NCBI RefSeq assembly: GCF_003946085.1 | Contig: NZ_RHOB01000001.1 | Coordinates: 124,001 to 188,000, forward strand | Reading direction: 5' to 3' | DNA: 64,000 bases | Origin: Levilactobacillus angrenensis | GTDB lineage: Bacteria; Bacillota; Bacilli; Lactobacillales; Lactobacillaceae | Shown here: piece after piece, positions 55,701 to 62,996 of the stretch | How the letters are laid out: the number at the start of each line of letters is the position of its first letter | Numbering within the stretch: position 1 is the first letter of the stretch | The notes under the pieces: generated by a model | What the model saw: only the letters and a program-made list of their open reading frames with translations | The model's database searches: none | Told to the model about the DNA's origin: nothing | Position numbers and translations under genes: made by a program

Positions 55701-55873
55701 CGCCAACGCAGGTGGTCAACGACGGCTTTGTTGGTGCGCGATTGACCAGCGGAACCCACCACATCCAATTAACCTACCAGACGCCGGGGCTTAAACTCGG
55801 CTGGGGACTGACCATTGTCGGCACCCTGATCTTAGTGGGTGAAGATGGTTGGCGATACTGGCGGCGCTCTTAA
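52796..55873 (+). CDS. YfhO-family membrane glycosyltransferase-like protein
   Basis: 1025 residues, usual for the family. About 12-14 helices in the first ~430 residues (WYMDGVTQHYPLILELHRLL, then repeated hydrophobic blocks), a long outside domain, and a last helix (LGWGLTIVGTLILVG). YfhO proteins are GT-C enzymes that decorate lipoteichoic acid or wall polymers from lipid-linked sugars. The loop after the first helix contains the conserved DG...HYP, likely part of the active site. Ribosome site GGAGGCG. Monocistronic. Confidence 0.9.
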   Translation: MKIAHRQWPLWGLYTVAFTLIAALGFGVFGLANRTMIWYMDGVTQHYPLILELHRLLAKEGLGGLAGWSWTLGLGADKLTTLAYYVLGDPFAYLVALLPTRLLEIGYGWGIILRLYASGLAFLALAQRYSFRPSSRLLGALTYAFTGYSLMVGVHHPFFLLPMIWLPLLFVGIDQVLHGQGWGLLALMTGVTILSNFYFAYILGLGSLIYAVIHYLHVKQQGTLAVRLPVAVGRFLAAAATGMLIAGVFLVPSLLMMLKSTRTGAIFANGLVTYPLGYYLTLGNAILTTGNTLNYWSVLGMSGLTFFGCVYTLVHWRRHRWLAGTLVAIVIGLGIPAVAAAFNVFSTPSNRWILLAAVPFGLATMTLADQLGKLTPFDRWWLAGSAAGLLTVVYLSNGLIFSNAARDLITYGLLLALTAILMIQAPRRLTLELVGVAVGLNLVNNAWGYYDPNAGVQATQELRRGDATRYIQDYFDGAQAVAQEDKTFSRVDATRNFNLFRTVGNNMTMTHGLNGVMSYFSVQNGYVGQFSRDLQNSEYAMNAPIGQGDSRTTLNQLLGVKTLFAREDQVTTYQALPYGYHATGKVFTEKPVYGLSNGVGTQALTTNLAFPLVYTQPQAMTTSAWRQLQGVDRERSLTQAAVTTKPVAGVASAAYQSPKRQLGYTVTPDTVPVIDSTNKVIQYRLNQALAGQKKGLNDKQTATYGATLKTPKLTVDDNGLISRKDVRQYGPMVGLQRHRQALQRVLAQNQAILKHTTQVNAHGLRQLASDAQGHPISYTLTLKHPQRAQGTELYLELSGITSNQLTTRGQLQAQDNTSVLGATPRSALTKLNAWRTATRNPDLGDYWVTAKTRDAAKTFSQFGVDNLSDYEPKQHVLLNLGYSKQLRKTVDVTFNATQQINFKSARLIAVPFGKAYNQQVHRVQRRGLQHEQVTNNRVSGDLTTARTSVLTTSIPYSTGWRLTVDGRSTPTQVVNDGFVGARLTSGTHHIQLTYQTPGLKLGWGLTIVGTLILVGEDGWRYWRRS

Positions 55874-55878
55874 TCCAT

Positions 55879-55920
55879 GAAAAAATGGCGACTCTCGAGA
55901 CTTGAGGGCCGCCATTTTGC
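55879..55920 (+). terminator. Terminator of the YfhO gene
   Basis: AAAAATGGCG, interior CTCTCGAGACTTGAGGG hairpin, CGCCATTTT. Confidence 0.78.
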
Positions 55921-55972
55921 GTCTGATTTGGTACACTGAAGAGGCAGTAAAACTTTTAGGGGAGTGATTGGA

Positions 55973-56887
55973 ATGTCACGATGGTTAACGTGGCCCGTAT
56001 TCTACGAATTGACGGAGATCTACACGGCGCCACTCAATGTGATGTGGTTCATCTTGGGGGCAGCGATTGCCCAGTACTATGCGGGGACGGTGAACTGGGT
56101 CAATGTCGGGCTGTGTCTGCTGGTCGTCTTCATCTTCGATTTAGCTGTCAATGTGGCGGACAACTACTATGATTATCAACATGCCCATGACCGGGCTGGG
56201 TACGCGCAAAAGACCAATCCGGTCGGCCGGCTTGCGTTGCCAGAAACCGGAGTGGCCCGGCTAGCGTGGGGCTTGTATGCGCTGGCCGCTGTACCAGGCG
56301 TCGTCTTAGTCTTACGAACCGGCTGGCCAGTAGCGGTGTTTGGTGCCATCGGCTATCTGATTGGCATCTTTTACACGGCGGGGCCGCGACCAATCAACGC
56401 CACGCCGGTTTCAGCTATCGTGGTGGCGTTAGCGATTGCCTTTTTGATTCAGTTGACCTGTGTCTACGTGTCCATTTACGGGGAACGGCCGCTAACTTGG
56501 TCAATGGTGGGGGTGACCTTCTTGTTGTGCCTGCCACTCACGCTGATCTTCTTTACGCTTCAGATGGCCAATGATACGGCCGACCGGGCAGAAGACATTG
56601 CGAATCACCGCTATACGCTGGCATATTATCTGGGCCAACCTGGGTCCGTGCGGCTGATTCAAATGGTCGTGGTGGTGGGCAGCTTGTGGCCCTTGGTCAA
56701 CGTAGCACTGGGCATTGCCCCAGCCTGGACGGCATTAGCAGTGCTGTTATTGCCCGTGATGTGGCGGGGGATGCGGCCCTTCTTTGCCGTGCAGGACAAG
56801 CGCCGGACCTTCATGACGATGGTCAAGAGCGCCTCACTGTTCTTCGTGGCCTACCCGCTATTGTTTGCGCTGGGGACCTGGTTGTAG
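55973..56887 (+). CDS. UbiA-family prenyltransferase (MenA-like)
   Basis: 304 residues from ATG 55973 with AGGGGAG 8 bases upstream. About nine helices. Two Asp-rich motifs bind the prenyl diphosphate: NVADNYYDYQHAHD near residue 63 and NDTADRAED near 200. These fit 1,4-dihydroxy-2-naphthoate prenyltransferase (menaquinone synthesis). No other men genes are in the window, so a heme/quinone-scavenging or remnant role is possible. Confidence 0.87.
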   Translation: MSRWLTWPVFYELTEIYTAPLNVMWFILGAAIAQYYAGTVNWVNVGLCLLVVFIFDLAVNVADNYYDYQHAHDRAGYAQKTNPVGRLALPETGVARLAWGLYALAAVPGVVLVLRTGWPVAVFGAIGYLIGIFYTAGPRPINATPVSAIVVALAIAFLIQLTCVYVSIYGERPLTWSMVGVTFLLCLPLTLIFFTLQMANDTADRAEDIANHRYTLAYYLGQPGSVRLIQMVVVVGSLWPLVNVALGIAPAWTALAVLLLPVMWRGMRPFFAVQDKRRTFMTMVKSASLFFVAYPLLFALGTWL

Positions 56888-57416
56888 CGGGGGTTAACCC
56901 GGGTTATAAGGTGGTATTTACGTCGCGCATGATGGGGGTTGTGTTCAAGAGAAAATCAAAATGAGATGACCTTTTTAAATAAGAGCCTTCAGTCCCAATC
57001 TGAGCAATTTAAAAGATGGGGATAAAGGAGAAATCGTAAAAGGAATCGCTGTCTCGATATGAAAGGCAACGATTCCTTTTACGATGCCTTGAATTGACGC
57101 TTTGAGAAAAGCCAGTTAGTGGCTTAAGTCTGAGAAAGGTCTGGTTAACCCGGGTTATGGTTTGGAATCGACTGATTGGTGACGTTCAGGGCGTAAACCG
57201 ATACACTGACATCAATGCTAAATTCCCCCCTGTGCAAGCGTAGAAAAATACGGTATCGTAGGAGTGTACCTGGTGGCGACGGGGCTTAAACAGACAGCTA
57301 TGCCTGCAAAAGAGGCAATTGATATTTCGCCGTTAGGTATCAACAGTTAAGGAAATAGCCCAAGTTAACCCGGGTTATAAAATGCAGTCTACGATATTTC
57401 CAGGGGAGGAAATCAA
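56888..57416. other. Gene-free 529-bp gap with three CCCGGG palindromes and a 16-bp inverted repeat
   Basis: Palindromes TTAACCCGGGTTATAA at 56894-56909 and 57365-57380, and TTAACCCGGGTTATGG at 57145-57160. A perfect 16-bp inverted repeat ATCGTAAAAGGAATCG (57033-57048) / CGATTCCTTTTACGAT (57070-57085) with a 21-base loop lies between. A stop-bounded frame, 57222-57350, has a protein-like end (AKEAIDISPLGINS) but no start site and may be a gene remnant. Confidence 0.7.
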
Positions 57417-57905
57417 GTGACAAAACATGTACGGGATTACTTGCTGCAACAACTCAATGATGGGCTGATCTTACTGGTCTTCTGCAACAGCGTGACGCTG
57501 GGGCAGCTGTGGATAGGTGCGTGGTACTATCAGTGGGGGGCGTCGCTACTGTTTTTCGGCTATCTACTCGTGATATTGGGGTTGTTGGCCGTGGGACTTT
57601 GGCGCCCGCGATCAGATGCCCGTGATTTTACCAGGGGGCAGGCGGACTACTGGCTATCTCTAGTCAATGAACCGCAAGGCGATTTTAGGGGTCTGAATTG
57701 GACGAAGGGAATCTGGTGCGGTGCCATCAGTTTTAATTTGGTGGTCTTTCAATTCGGGTCGACCCTGGGCTGGTCGCTCGGCCAACAATTAGCCGTGAAG
57801 TTAACGGTGGCCATCGCCGTTGGGGGACTCGTGCTGGGAATGGTTGGCCTCTGGGCGGTGCGTTGGTGGCGGTATTATACACGATTGCGAGGTGGTCAGG
57901 CATGA
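57417..57905 (+). CDS. Four-span membrane protein, unknown function (paralogue 1)
   Basis: 162 residues, GTG start preceded by GGGGAGG. Four hydrophobic segments with charged ends; the cytosolic loop YWLSLVNEPQGDFRGLNWTKGIW resembles HWLYLLNERDANLTRNWLTWSRGV in the next protein, so the two are paralogues. No recognised family. The last site of the CCCGGG palindrome is 37 bases upstream. It overlaps the next start by 4 bases (ATGA). Confidence 0.7.
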   Translation: MTKHVRDYLLQQLNDGLILLVFCNSVTLGQLWIGAWYYQWGASLLFFGYLLVILGLLAVGLWRPRSDARDFTRGQADYWLSLVNEPQGDFRGLNWTKGIWCGAISFNLVVFQFGSTLGWSLGQQLAVKLTVAIAVGGLVLGMVGLWAVRWWRYYTRLRGGQA

Positions 57906-58360
57906 CCAAGCAACAACACGATTACTGGCAGTTATTTTTCAGCGATGTTTTTCAGGTCATTATCACGTTACAGCTGGCCCTATCATTGTTGGACTGGGAT
58001 GACCTTTGGCCGTGGCGAGTGACGGTGTTGGCGGCCCTGGTTCTGGTAGTGAGTGGGCTGACCATCAGTAGTGCCTGGTATCGCTACCGGGGCAGTGCGC
58101 ACAGTCAGCCGATTGCGACGACCACTCATTGGCTGTATTTGTTAAATGAACGTGATGCTAATCTGACCCGTAACTGGTTGACCTGGTCGCGGGGCGTGCT
58201 AGTGGGATTGGTGGTGTTGATGGCCGGTGTGAGTCTGCTAAATGGCGTCGTCGCGCTACCACCCACGGCATTGCTCTTTTTGGGGCTGGACAGTCTGGTA
58301 TTTATCGGCGGAATTCTGGCTTTCAATATCTTGTGCTGGGGGATTCACCGTTGGCAGTAA
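57902..58360 (+). CDS. Four-span membrane protein, unknown function (paralogue 2)
   Basis: 152 residues from ATG 57902, with GAGGTGG upstream; the longer in-frame start lies inside the previous gene without a site. Four hydrophobic segments arranged as in the protein upstream. It overlaps that gene by 4 bases, and the broken third gene follows 15 bases after its stop, so three related genes formed one operon. Confidence 0.7.
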   Translation: MTKQQHDYWQLFFSDVFQVIITLQLALSLLDWDDLWPWRVTVLAALVLVVSGLTISSAWYRYRGSAHSQPIATTTHWLYLLNERDANLTRNWLTWSRGVLVGLVVLMAGVSLLNGVVALPPTALLFLGLDSLVFIGGILAFNILCWGIHRWQ

Positions 58361-58375
58361 TTTAGGGGAAGCAAC

Positions 58376-58761
58376 ATGTCCAAACGCAGCTGGGTACTGA
58401 CAATTGGACGAGTGGGCAATCTAGCAGCGATTTTTACGGCCTTGACGTTGGCCGGACCGTGGCGGCTACGCTTTACATACCTGGGCAGCTTCTTGCTGCT
58501 AGTTAACGCCAGTCTGATTTTTTGGACCACCACCGCCACGAGTTATGGCACGGTCGTCTCCGTTCCGGTAGTGAATTGGCCTACCTGATTATCCTAGATC
58601 TGATTTATCTATTCTGGGATGCCGGTTCCGCCGTCCATGGTGGGCTGGCCGTCTTGTGGCAGGTGACTAATGTTGTGAATTATCTGACGCTGGCCTTGGC
58701 TGGACTGATGGTCGGGCAATGGTTGATAGGAAGCTGGCACAGTTGCCGACATCCTCATTAA
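58376..58761 (+). pseudogene. Frameshifted third membrane-protein gene of the trio
   Basis: The first 70 codons (MSKRSWVLTIGRVGNLAAIF...) give two hydrophobic segments and end at TGA 58586. The next frame continues at once with SELAYLIILDLIYLFWDAG and two more hydrophobic segments to TAA 58761. Joined they would form a 4-span protein of ~128 residues like its neighbours. The break lies between about 58540 and 58586. A sequencing error or programmed shift is possible. A strong terminator follows directly. Confidence 0.65.
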
Positions 58762-58804
58762 AAAAATCGTGTGACCCATCGTGGCAGGTCACACGATTTT
58801 TTAA
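58757..58804. terminator. Strong symmetrical terminator
   Basis: AAAAAAATCGTGTGACC, loop, GGTCACACGATTTTTTAA. It ends the trio. 58805-58917 beyond shows nothing. Confidence 0.92.
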
Positions 58805-58917
58805 TGGGGTGGACAAAGTCCCTAGTTGCAAAATCAGTTCGTTTGGTTGGTCCCGGGAAATGAGTCATAGGTGGTTTTTAGGGTTATCGGTAAGCGCCTT
58901 GGTTCTTAAGTATCGTG

Positions 58918-58962
58918 CAAAAAACCCGTCATTCAGGCCGTGAGCCCCAATGACGGGTTTTG
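58918..58962 (-). terminator. Terminator of the purine permease gene
   Basis: Minus strand AAAACCCGTCATT, loop, AATGACGGGTTTTTTG. Confidence 0.92.
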
Positions 58963-58963
58963 C

Positions 58964-60274
58964 TTAATCAGCGTTTAAAATCCATAGGAACAAGATGAAG
59001 ACGACGGCTAATCCGTACATCATGGCGCCGACTTCCTTGCCGCGCTTGGCCGCGATCATGGTCAGCGGGTAGGTGATGAAGCCCAGAGCGATCCCGTCAG
59101 AGATGCTGTAAGTCAACGGCATACCTAAGACAATCAGGAAGGCCGGAGCGGCCACTTCGAATTTTTCCCAGTGAATGTTCTTCAGGGATTGGGCCATCAG
59201 CACACCCACGATAATCAGGGCTGGGGCGGTGACTTGGTTGGTCACGACTGCCAGCAGTGGGGAGAAGAAGGCCCCGAAGATGAAGAGAATCCCGGTGACG
59301 ATGGCGGTGAAGCCCGTCCGTCCACCAACTGCGATTCCGGCAGAGGATTCGACGAAGGCCCCCATAGGCGACGTCCCTAACAGGGAACCAACCACCATGG
59401 TGCTGGAGTCAGCCATCAAGGCTTTACCGATCCGGGGCAGCTTGTTGTTCTTGACCAGACCAGCTTGTTCGGCCAGGCCGACTAAAGTCCCGGTGGTGTC
59501 AAAGAAGGTGACCAGCAAGAAGGTCAAGACGACCACGACTAGCTGTAAGGAATTGATGCTCGACACGTGAGTCAGACCAACCATGAAGGTCGAACTGATG
59601 CTGGGGACGCCGGAAATCAATTGCTTAGGCATGGCGATCAGGCCCGTTGCCAGTCCCAAAATAGAGTTGGCGACCATCCCGATGAAGATGGCCCCAGGAA
59701 TACGCGCGCTCATCAGGACTAACGTGATAATTAAACCGAAAATCGTCAACCACGTGCTACCGACCTGCAGGGAACCCAGCGTCACGACCGTGGACTTGTC
59801 AGCGACGACCAAACCACCTTGGCTCAAACCGATAAAGGCAATGAATAACCCAATTCCGGCACTGATGGCCATTTTCAAATCACGCGGAATGGCGTCGACC
59901 ACTTTTTCCCGTAGCTTGAAAGCCGTCAATATCATGAACAGGATGGACGCCACGAAGACGCCAGCCAGCGCCGTTTCCCACGGCACCTTCATCCCGATGA
60001 CCACGGAGTAAGCGAAGAAGGCGTTGATTCCCAGGCTGGCGGAGATGGCGATCGGGTAGTTGGCGAGAATCCCCATCAACATGCACCCGAAGGCTGAGGC
60101 AAAGGCCGTCGCGGTAAACACGGCGCCTTGGCTGATGCCGGAAGCCCCCAGCACCTGCGGGTTCACGAACAAGATGTAGGCCATGGAAACGAAGGTCGTT
60201 AGGCCGGCCAGCGTTTCTTTCTTGTAGTTCGTGCCCAGTTCCTCAAAATGAAAAAAGTCAGCGATTCTTTGCAT
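58964..60274 (-). CDS. NCS2/AzgA-type purine permease (guanine/hypoxanthine)
   Basis: 436 residues, about 13 spans. It begins ADFFHFEELGTNYKKETLAGLTTFVSM, the fingerprint of the PbuG/PurP (AzgA) branch, and has TFFDTTGTLVGLAEQAG in the substrate-binding region. Imports guanine, hypoxanthine or adenine with H+. Paired PurR boxes upstream (60305-60340) suggest repression when purines are plentiful. Ribosome site AAAGGAG. Confidence 0.93.
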   Translation of the reverse strand: MQRIADFFHFEELGTNYKKETLAGLTTFVSMAYILFVNPQVLGASGISQGAVFTATAFASAFGCMLMGILANYPIAISASLGINAFFAYSVVIGMKVPWETALAGVFVASILFMILTAFKLREKVVDAIPRDLKMAISAGIGLFIAFIGLSQGGLVVADKSTVVTLGSLQVGSTWLTIFGLIITLVLMSARIPGAIFIGMVANSILGLATGLIAMPKQLISGVPSISSTFMVGLTHVSSINSLQLVVVVLTFLLVTFFDTTGTLVGLAEQAGLVKNNKLPRIGKALMADSSTMVVGSLLGTSPMGAFVESSAGIAVGGRTGFTAIVTGILFIFGAFFSPLLAVVTNQVTAPALIIVGVLMAQSLKNIHWEKFEVAAPAFLIVLGMPLTYSISDGIALGFITYPLTMIAAKRGKEVGAMMYGLAVVFILFLWILNAD

Positions 60275-60304
60275 GAATGATTGCTCCTTTAGGCAAATTT
60301 ATGT

Positions 60305-60340
60305 AAAATCCGAACGTTTATTGATATCGTTCGTGTTTTT
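60305..60340 (-). promoter_or_regulatory. Paired PurR boxes upstream of the purine permease
   Basis: AAATCCGAACGTTT and the opposing ATATCGTTCGTGTTT: an inverted CGAACG...CGTTCG pair (60311-60316 and 60328-60333). The Gram-positive PurR box is AWWWCCGAACWWT, often in inverted pairs as in B. subtilis. It lies in the leader, 30-65 bases before the start codon. No purine riboswitch was seen. Confidence 0.72.
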
Positions 60341-60441
60341 GTTCTTAATCAATCCTTATAGAGCTTATCACGTTCCTAAATAAAATGCAATCACGAATTA
60401 TAATTTATTTTATAATCGGTTAGTTCGTAGACTGCTGGTAT

Positions 60442-60475
60442 CCAAAAAAGAGTCTGGGGAAATTCCCCAGACTCG
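60442..60475 (-). terminator. Terminator of the aldo/keto reductase gene
   Basis: Minus strand GAGTCTGGGGAA, loop, TTCCCCAGACTCTTTTTTGG. Confidence 0.9.
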
Positions 60476-60530
60476 TGGATGGTATCTTTAAATGACTGAA
60501 ACGTGCGCCCACAGGCAGTCGGTTCCGCGC

Positions 60531-61514
60531 TTAATCCGGATCGGCCAGGGACTTGCCGCTGGTGATAGTCTTGAAGCCGGAAAAGGCCGTGTCGATCGTT
60601 TGATATTCTGCATCGCTGAGCGTGACGTCTAAGGCTTGAGCGTTGGCCTCGACTTGGGCGGCGCGCTTGGCACCAGGGATGACGACACTGACCAGTGGAT
60701 CTTGCATGTACCAGGCCAAAACGGTTTGCGCGACCGTCGCTTGGTGTGCGTCGGCAATTGGCCGGATGGCGTCGATGGCCTTGAGGGCCTGGCTGTACCG
60801 CGGTTCTTGGAAATCGCTGATTTGACTGCGGATATCGTCGGCCGGGAAGCTCACGTCTTGATCGTATTTCCCAGTCAACAGGCCAGAAGCCAAGGGGAAG
60901 TATGGGACGAAACTGATTTGATGGTCCTTAAGGTACGGCATCAGGTCGGCCTCGTGGTCGCGGTGGAGCAGGCTAAATTCGTCTTCGACCACGTCCACGT
61001 AACCGTCGGCGTTGGCTTCTTTGACTTGGTCTAAGCTGAAGTTGGACAGGCCGATTGCACGGATCTTGCCTTGTTCGCGCAGGCGTTGTAGGGCGCCGAC
61101 CGCTTCGGCCTTGGGCGTTTGTTTATCAGGGAAGTGGATGTAGTAGATATCCAGGTAGTCGGTGTTGAGGCGCTTTAGGCTGGCTTCCACTTGGGCGGTC
61201 AGAAATTTGGGGTCGTTGTTAATGACCTGTTCGCCGCTCGAGAAGTCTTGGGCCCCCTTGGTAGCGAGGGCAAAGCTGTGGCGGTCAAAGTCGTGCATGG
61301 CTTGACCAACCAGTTCTTCGGAATGGCCTAAGCCGTAAACGTAGGCGGTGTCCAGCAATTTGATACCGTTATTCAGCCCCGCCTTGACCAAATTCAAACC
61401 GTCTTCATCTTTTAAATTGGGGAAGAGGTTATAGCCGCCGACCGCGTTGGTCCCCAGACCTAGTGGCGTAGCCTGCACATCAGTTTTACCAATCGTAACT
61501 TGTTTGTGTGTCAT
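60531..61514 (-). CDS. Aldo/keto reductase
   Basis: 327 residues, the normal (alpha/beta)8 length. The catalytic tetrad parts are visible: Asp and Tyr in LLDTAYVYGLGHSE, Lys in FALATKGAQD and His in YYIHFPD. The C-terminal cofactor segment VVIPGAKRAAQVEANAQA binds NADPH. Substrate unknown; bacterial members act on aldehydes, methylglyoxal or sugars. Ribosome site GAGGGTC before the ATG. Monocistronic. Confidence 0.93.
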   Translation of the reverse strand: MTHKQVTIGKTDVQATPLGLGTNAVGGYNLFPNLKDEDGLNLVKAGLNNGIKLLDTAYVYGLGHSEELVGQAMHDFDRHSFALATKGAQDFSSGEQVINNDPKFLTAQVEASLKRLNTDYLDIYYIHFPDKQTPKAEAVGALQRLREQGKIRAIGLSNFSLDQVKEANADGYVDVVEDEFSLLHRDHEADLMPYLKDHQISFVPYFPLASGLLTGKYDQDVSFPADDIRSQISDFQEPRYSQALKAIDAIRPIADAHQATVAQTVLAWYMQDPLVSVVIPGAKRAAQVEANAQALDVTLSDAEYQTIDTAFSGFKTITSGKSLADPD

Positions 61515-61663
61515 ACAATGACCCTCCTAATGAAGTTGTGAAACCGGATTCAAATACATTTCCTATTATAACGGATTTCTCCAGGCGTGAAAAATAACTT
61601 GGCCCGGTGTTAGCCAGCGCCACTTTCTGGTACACTGGAAGGCAAGGAAAAGGAGCGGTGAAA

Positions 61664-62266
61664 ATGACAACTTACTTAATCGTGGGGGCGAATGCTCTCG
61701 GACAATCGGTCGCACAACAATTGGCAACGCAAGCGGACGCAACGGTGCGGCTCTTGAGTGCCCCCGATGTGGCAGTGGACCCAGCGTTGGCTCAGCAGGT
61801 TTCAGTGTTGACGGGTGATTTGACGAAAGAGGCCACGTACGGCCCCGCCTTGCAAGATCACCCCGTAGTTTTCTCGGCCCTGAGTGGGATGGACGTGGAC
61901 TTGGCGTTTGAAGCGCTGTTCGATGCGCAATACCATCAGCGCTTGACGTTGACGCGGTTTGTCATGTTGAGTACGGCAGGGGTCGATCAAGAGGTGACGG
62001 GCGACTTGAATTACCCCGGCATTAACGACATCAAGGAATACCTGAACCAACAGCGTTATGCGGCTAAATTGGTGGACGAGGCAGAGTTTCCGTACACGAT
62101 CTTGCGGCCGGTGACGTTAAGTGACGATACCCAGCGCGAGCCACAGATCATCAAGGAAGGCACTGCCGTCCCTGCAGGAACTGTTCCACGTGAAACAGTC
62201 GCTCAGGTCGCCGTCCAGTTGATGACTGCTGGTGGCGCGGATTATCAATCCCTGGCGATTTGCTAA
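61664..62266 (+). CDS. NAD(P)H-binding Rossmann-fold protein (NmrA-like)
   Basis: 200 residues from ATG 61664, GGAG 8 bases upstream; the longer frame has no site. N-terminal dinucleotide motif LIVGANALGQSVAQQLA, although with GAN in place of the common GATG. FVMLSTAGVDQE and YTILRPVTL are typical of atypical short-chain dehydrogenases. Substrate unknown. The parS site at 62182 lies in its 3' part and encodes VPRETV, so the codons must serve both roles. Confidence 0.82.
   Translation: MTTYLIVGANALGQSVAQQLATQADATVRLLSAPDVAVDPALAQQVSVLTGDLTKEATYGPALQDHPVVFSALSGMDVDLAFEALFDAQYHQRLTLTRFVMLSTAGVDQEVTGDLNYPGINDIKEYLNQQRYAAKLVDEAEFPYTILRPVTLSDDTQREPQIIKEGTAVPAGTVPRETVAQVAVQLMTAGGADYQSLAIC
62182..62197. 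promoter_or_regulatory. parS site, canonical sequence, inside a coding sequence
   Basis: TGTTCCACGTGAAACA is exactly the B. subtilis parS consensus. It is within the NAD(P)H-binding protein gene, encoding VPRETV-type residues. Confidence 0.93.
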
Positions 62267-62355
62267 TAGTACTGCTTAAAGTTTGCCAAAACCTGGTAAA
62301 TTCAGTCGTGGGTTCAGAGATTGTTTGTTAAAATAGAGATAGTGGGGTGAAAGCA

Positions 62356-62733
62356 GTGGCAATTAATATTGATCAAGACCAATTAGAAGCGATTCGTGAG
62401 CGCATGGATGAGGCCAATCAACGCGCCCACTTCGTGATTTTTAAGTCCGTGGAACGGGCGACTGGTAAAGTCCTGCGCCTCATCACGGATATCGAAAGTT
62501 TCCGAACGATTCGCGAACAGCATCAAGACGATTCCGACATGATGATCGTCCAAGACATCGTACCGATCACGGCCACCTTGGCACGCTGGGCGGTCGCCGA
62601 AAATTTGGCGGCCCAGCAGCAAGGCGACAGTGCGACGGTCTTGGCCGATTTAGAGCACTACACCAATGCGGTGCTTCAAGAAAATCATCAAACAATCAAT
62701 CCGCCAGAGGATGCGGACGATTCAGACGACTAA
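62356..62733 (+). CDS. Small acidic protein of unknown function
   Basis: 125 residues from GTG 62356 with GGGGTG 6 bases upstream. Soluble, mostly helical, with a very acidic C-terminus (PPEDADDSDD). The helix-rich middle (VLRLITDIESFRTIREQHQDDSD) may form a coiled coil. No family recognised. It stands alone, ended by the hairpin at 62871. Confidence 0.7.
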   Translation: MAINIDQDQLEAIRERMDEANQRAHFVIFKSVERATGKVLRLITDIESFRTIREQHQDDSDMMIVQDIVPITATLARWAVAENLAAQQQGDSATVLADLEHYTNAVLQENHQTINPPEDADDSDD

Positions 62734-62870
62734 CTCGGGTTGGTCGCCTTTTTGTTAGGCAACAAGATGACAGTGATTATCGACAGGTGATTTGACCAAT
62801 TTTATCGGAAATAATTAATGATCAGCAGTGTTAAACAATTCGGCCTAAAGCGCAATGATGTCAGTAAATG

Positions 62871-62899
62871 TCGGTTACCAAACTAACCGGCTTATTTTT
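62871..62899 (+). terminator. Probable terminator
   Basis: TCGGTTA, loop CCAAAC, TAACCGGCTTATTTTT. 140 bases after the preceding stop. 62900-62996 then leads into the deacetylase gene with a GAGGAGGG ribosome site. Confidence 0.68.
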
Positions 62900-62996
62900 A
62901 TGACAATTTCGCGTCAACGCCCAATTGCCCACGTAAAACTGGTAAGATAGAGGTAAGTATGGGGGAGAAGAAATCTAATTTTGAGGAGGGTTCTCG

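Noticed and set aside
60275-60440. Purine riboswitch upstream of the purine permease
   Set aside because: No conserved three-way-junction aptamer text (for example TATAATCC...) was found; paired PurR boxes explain regulation better.
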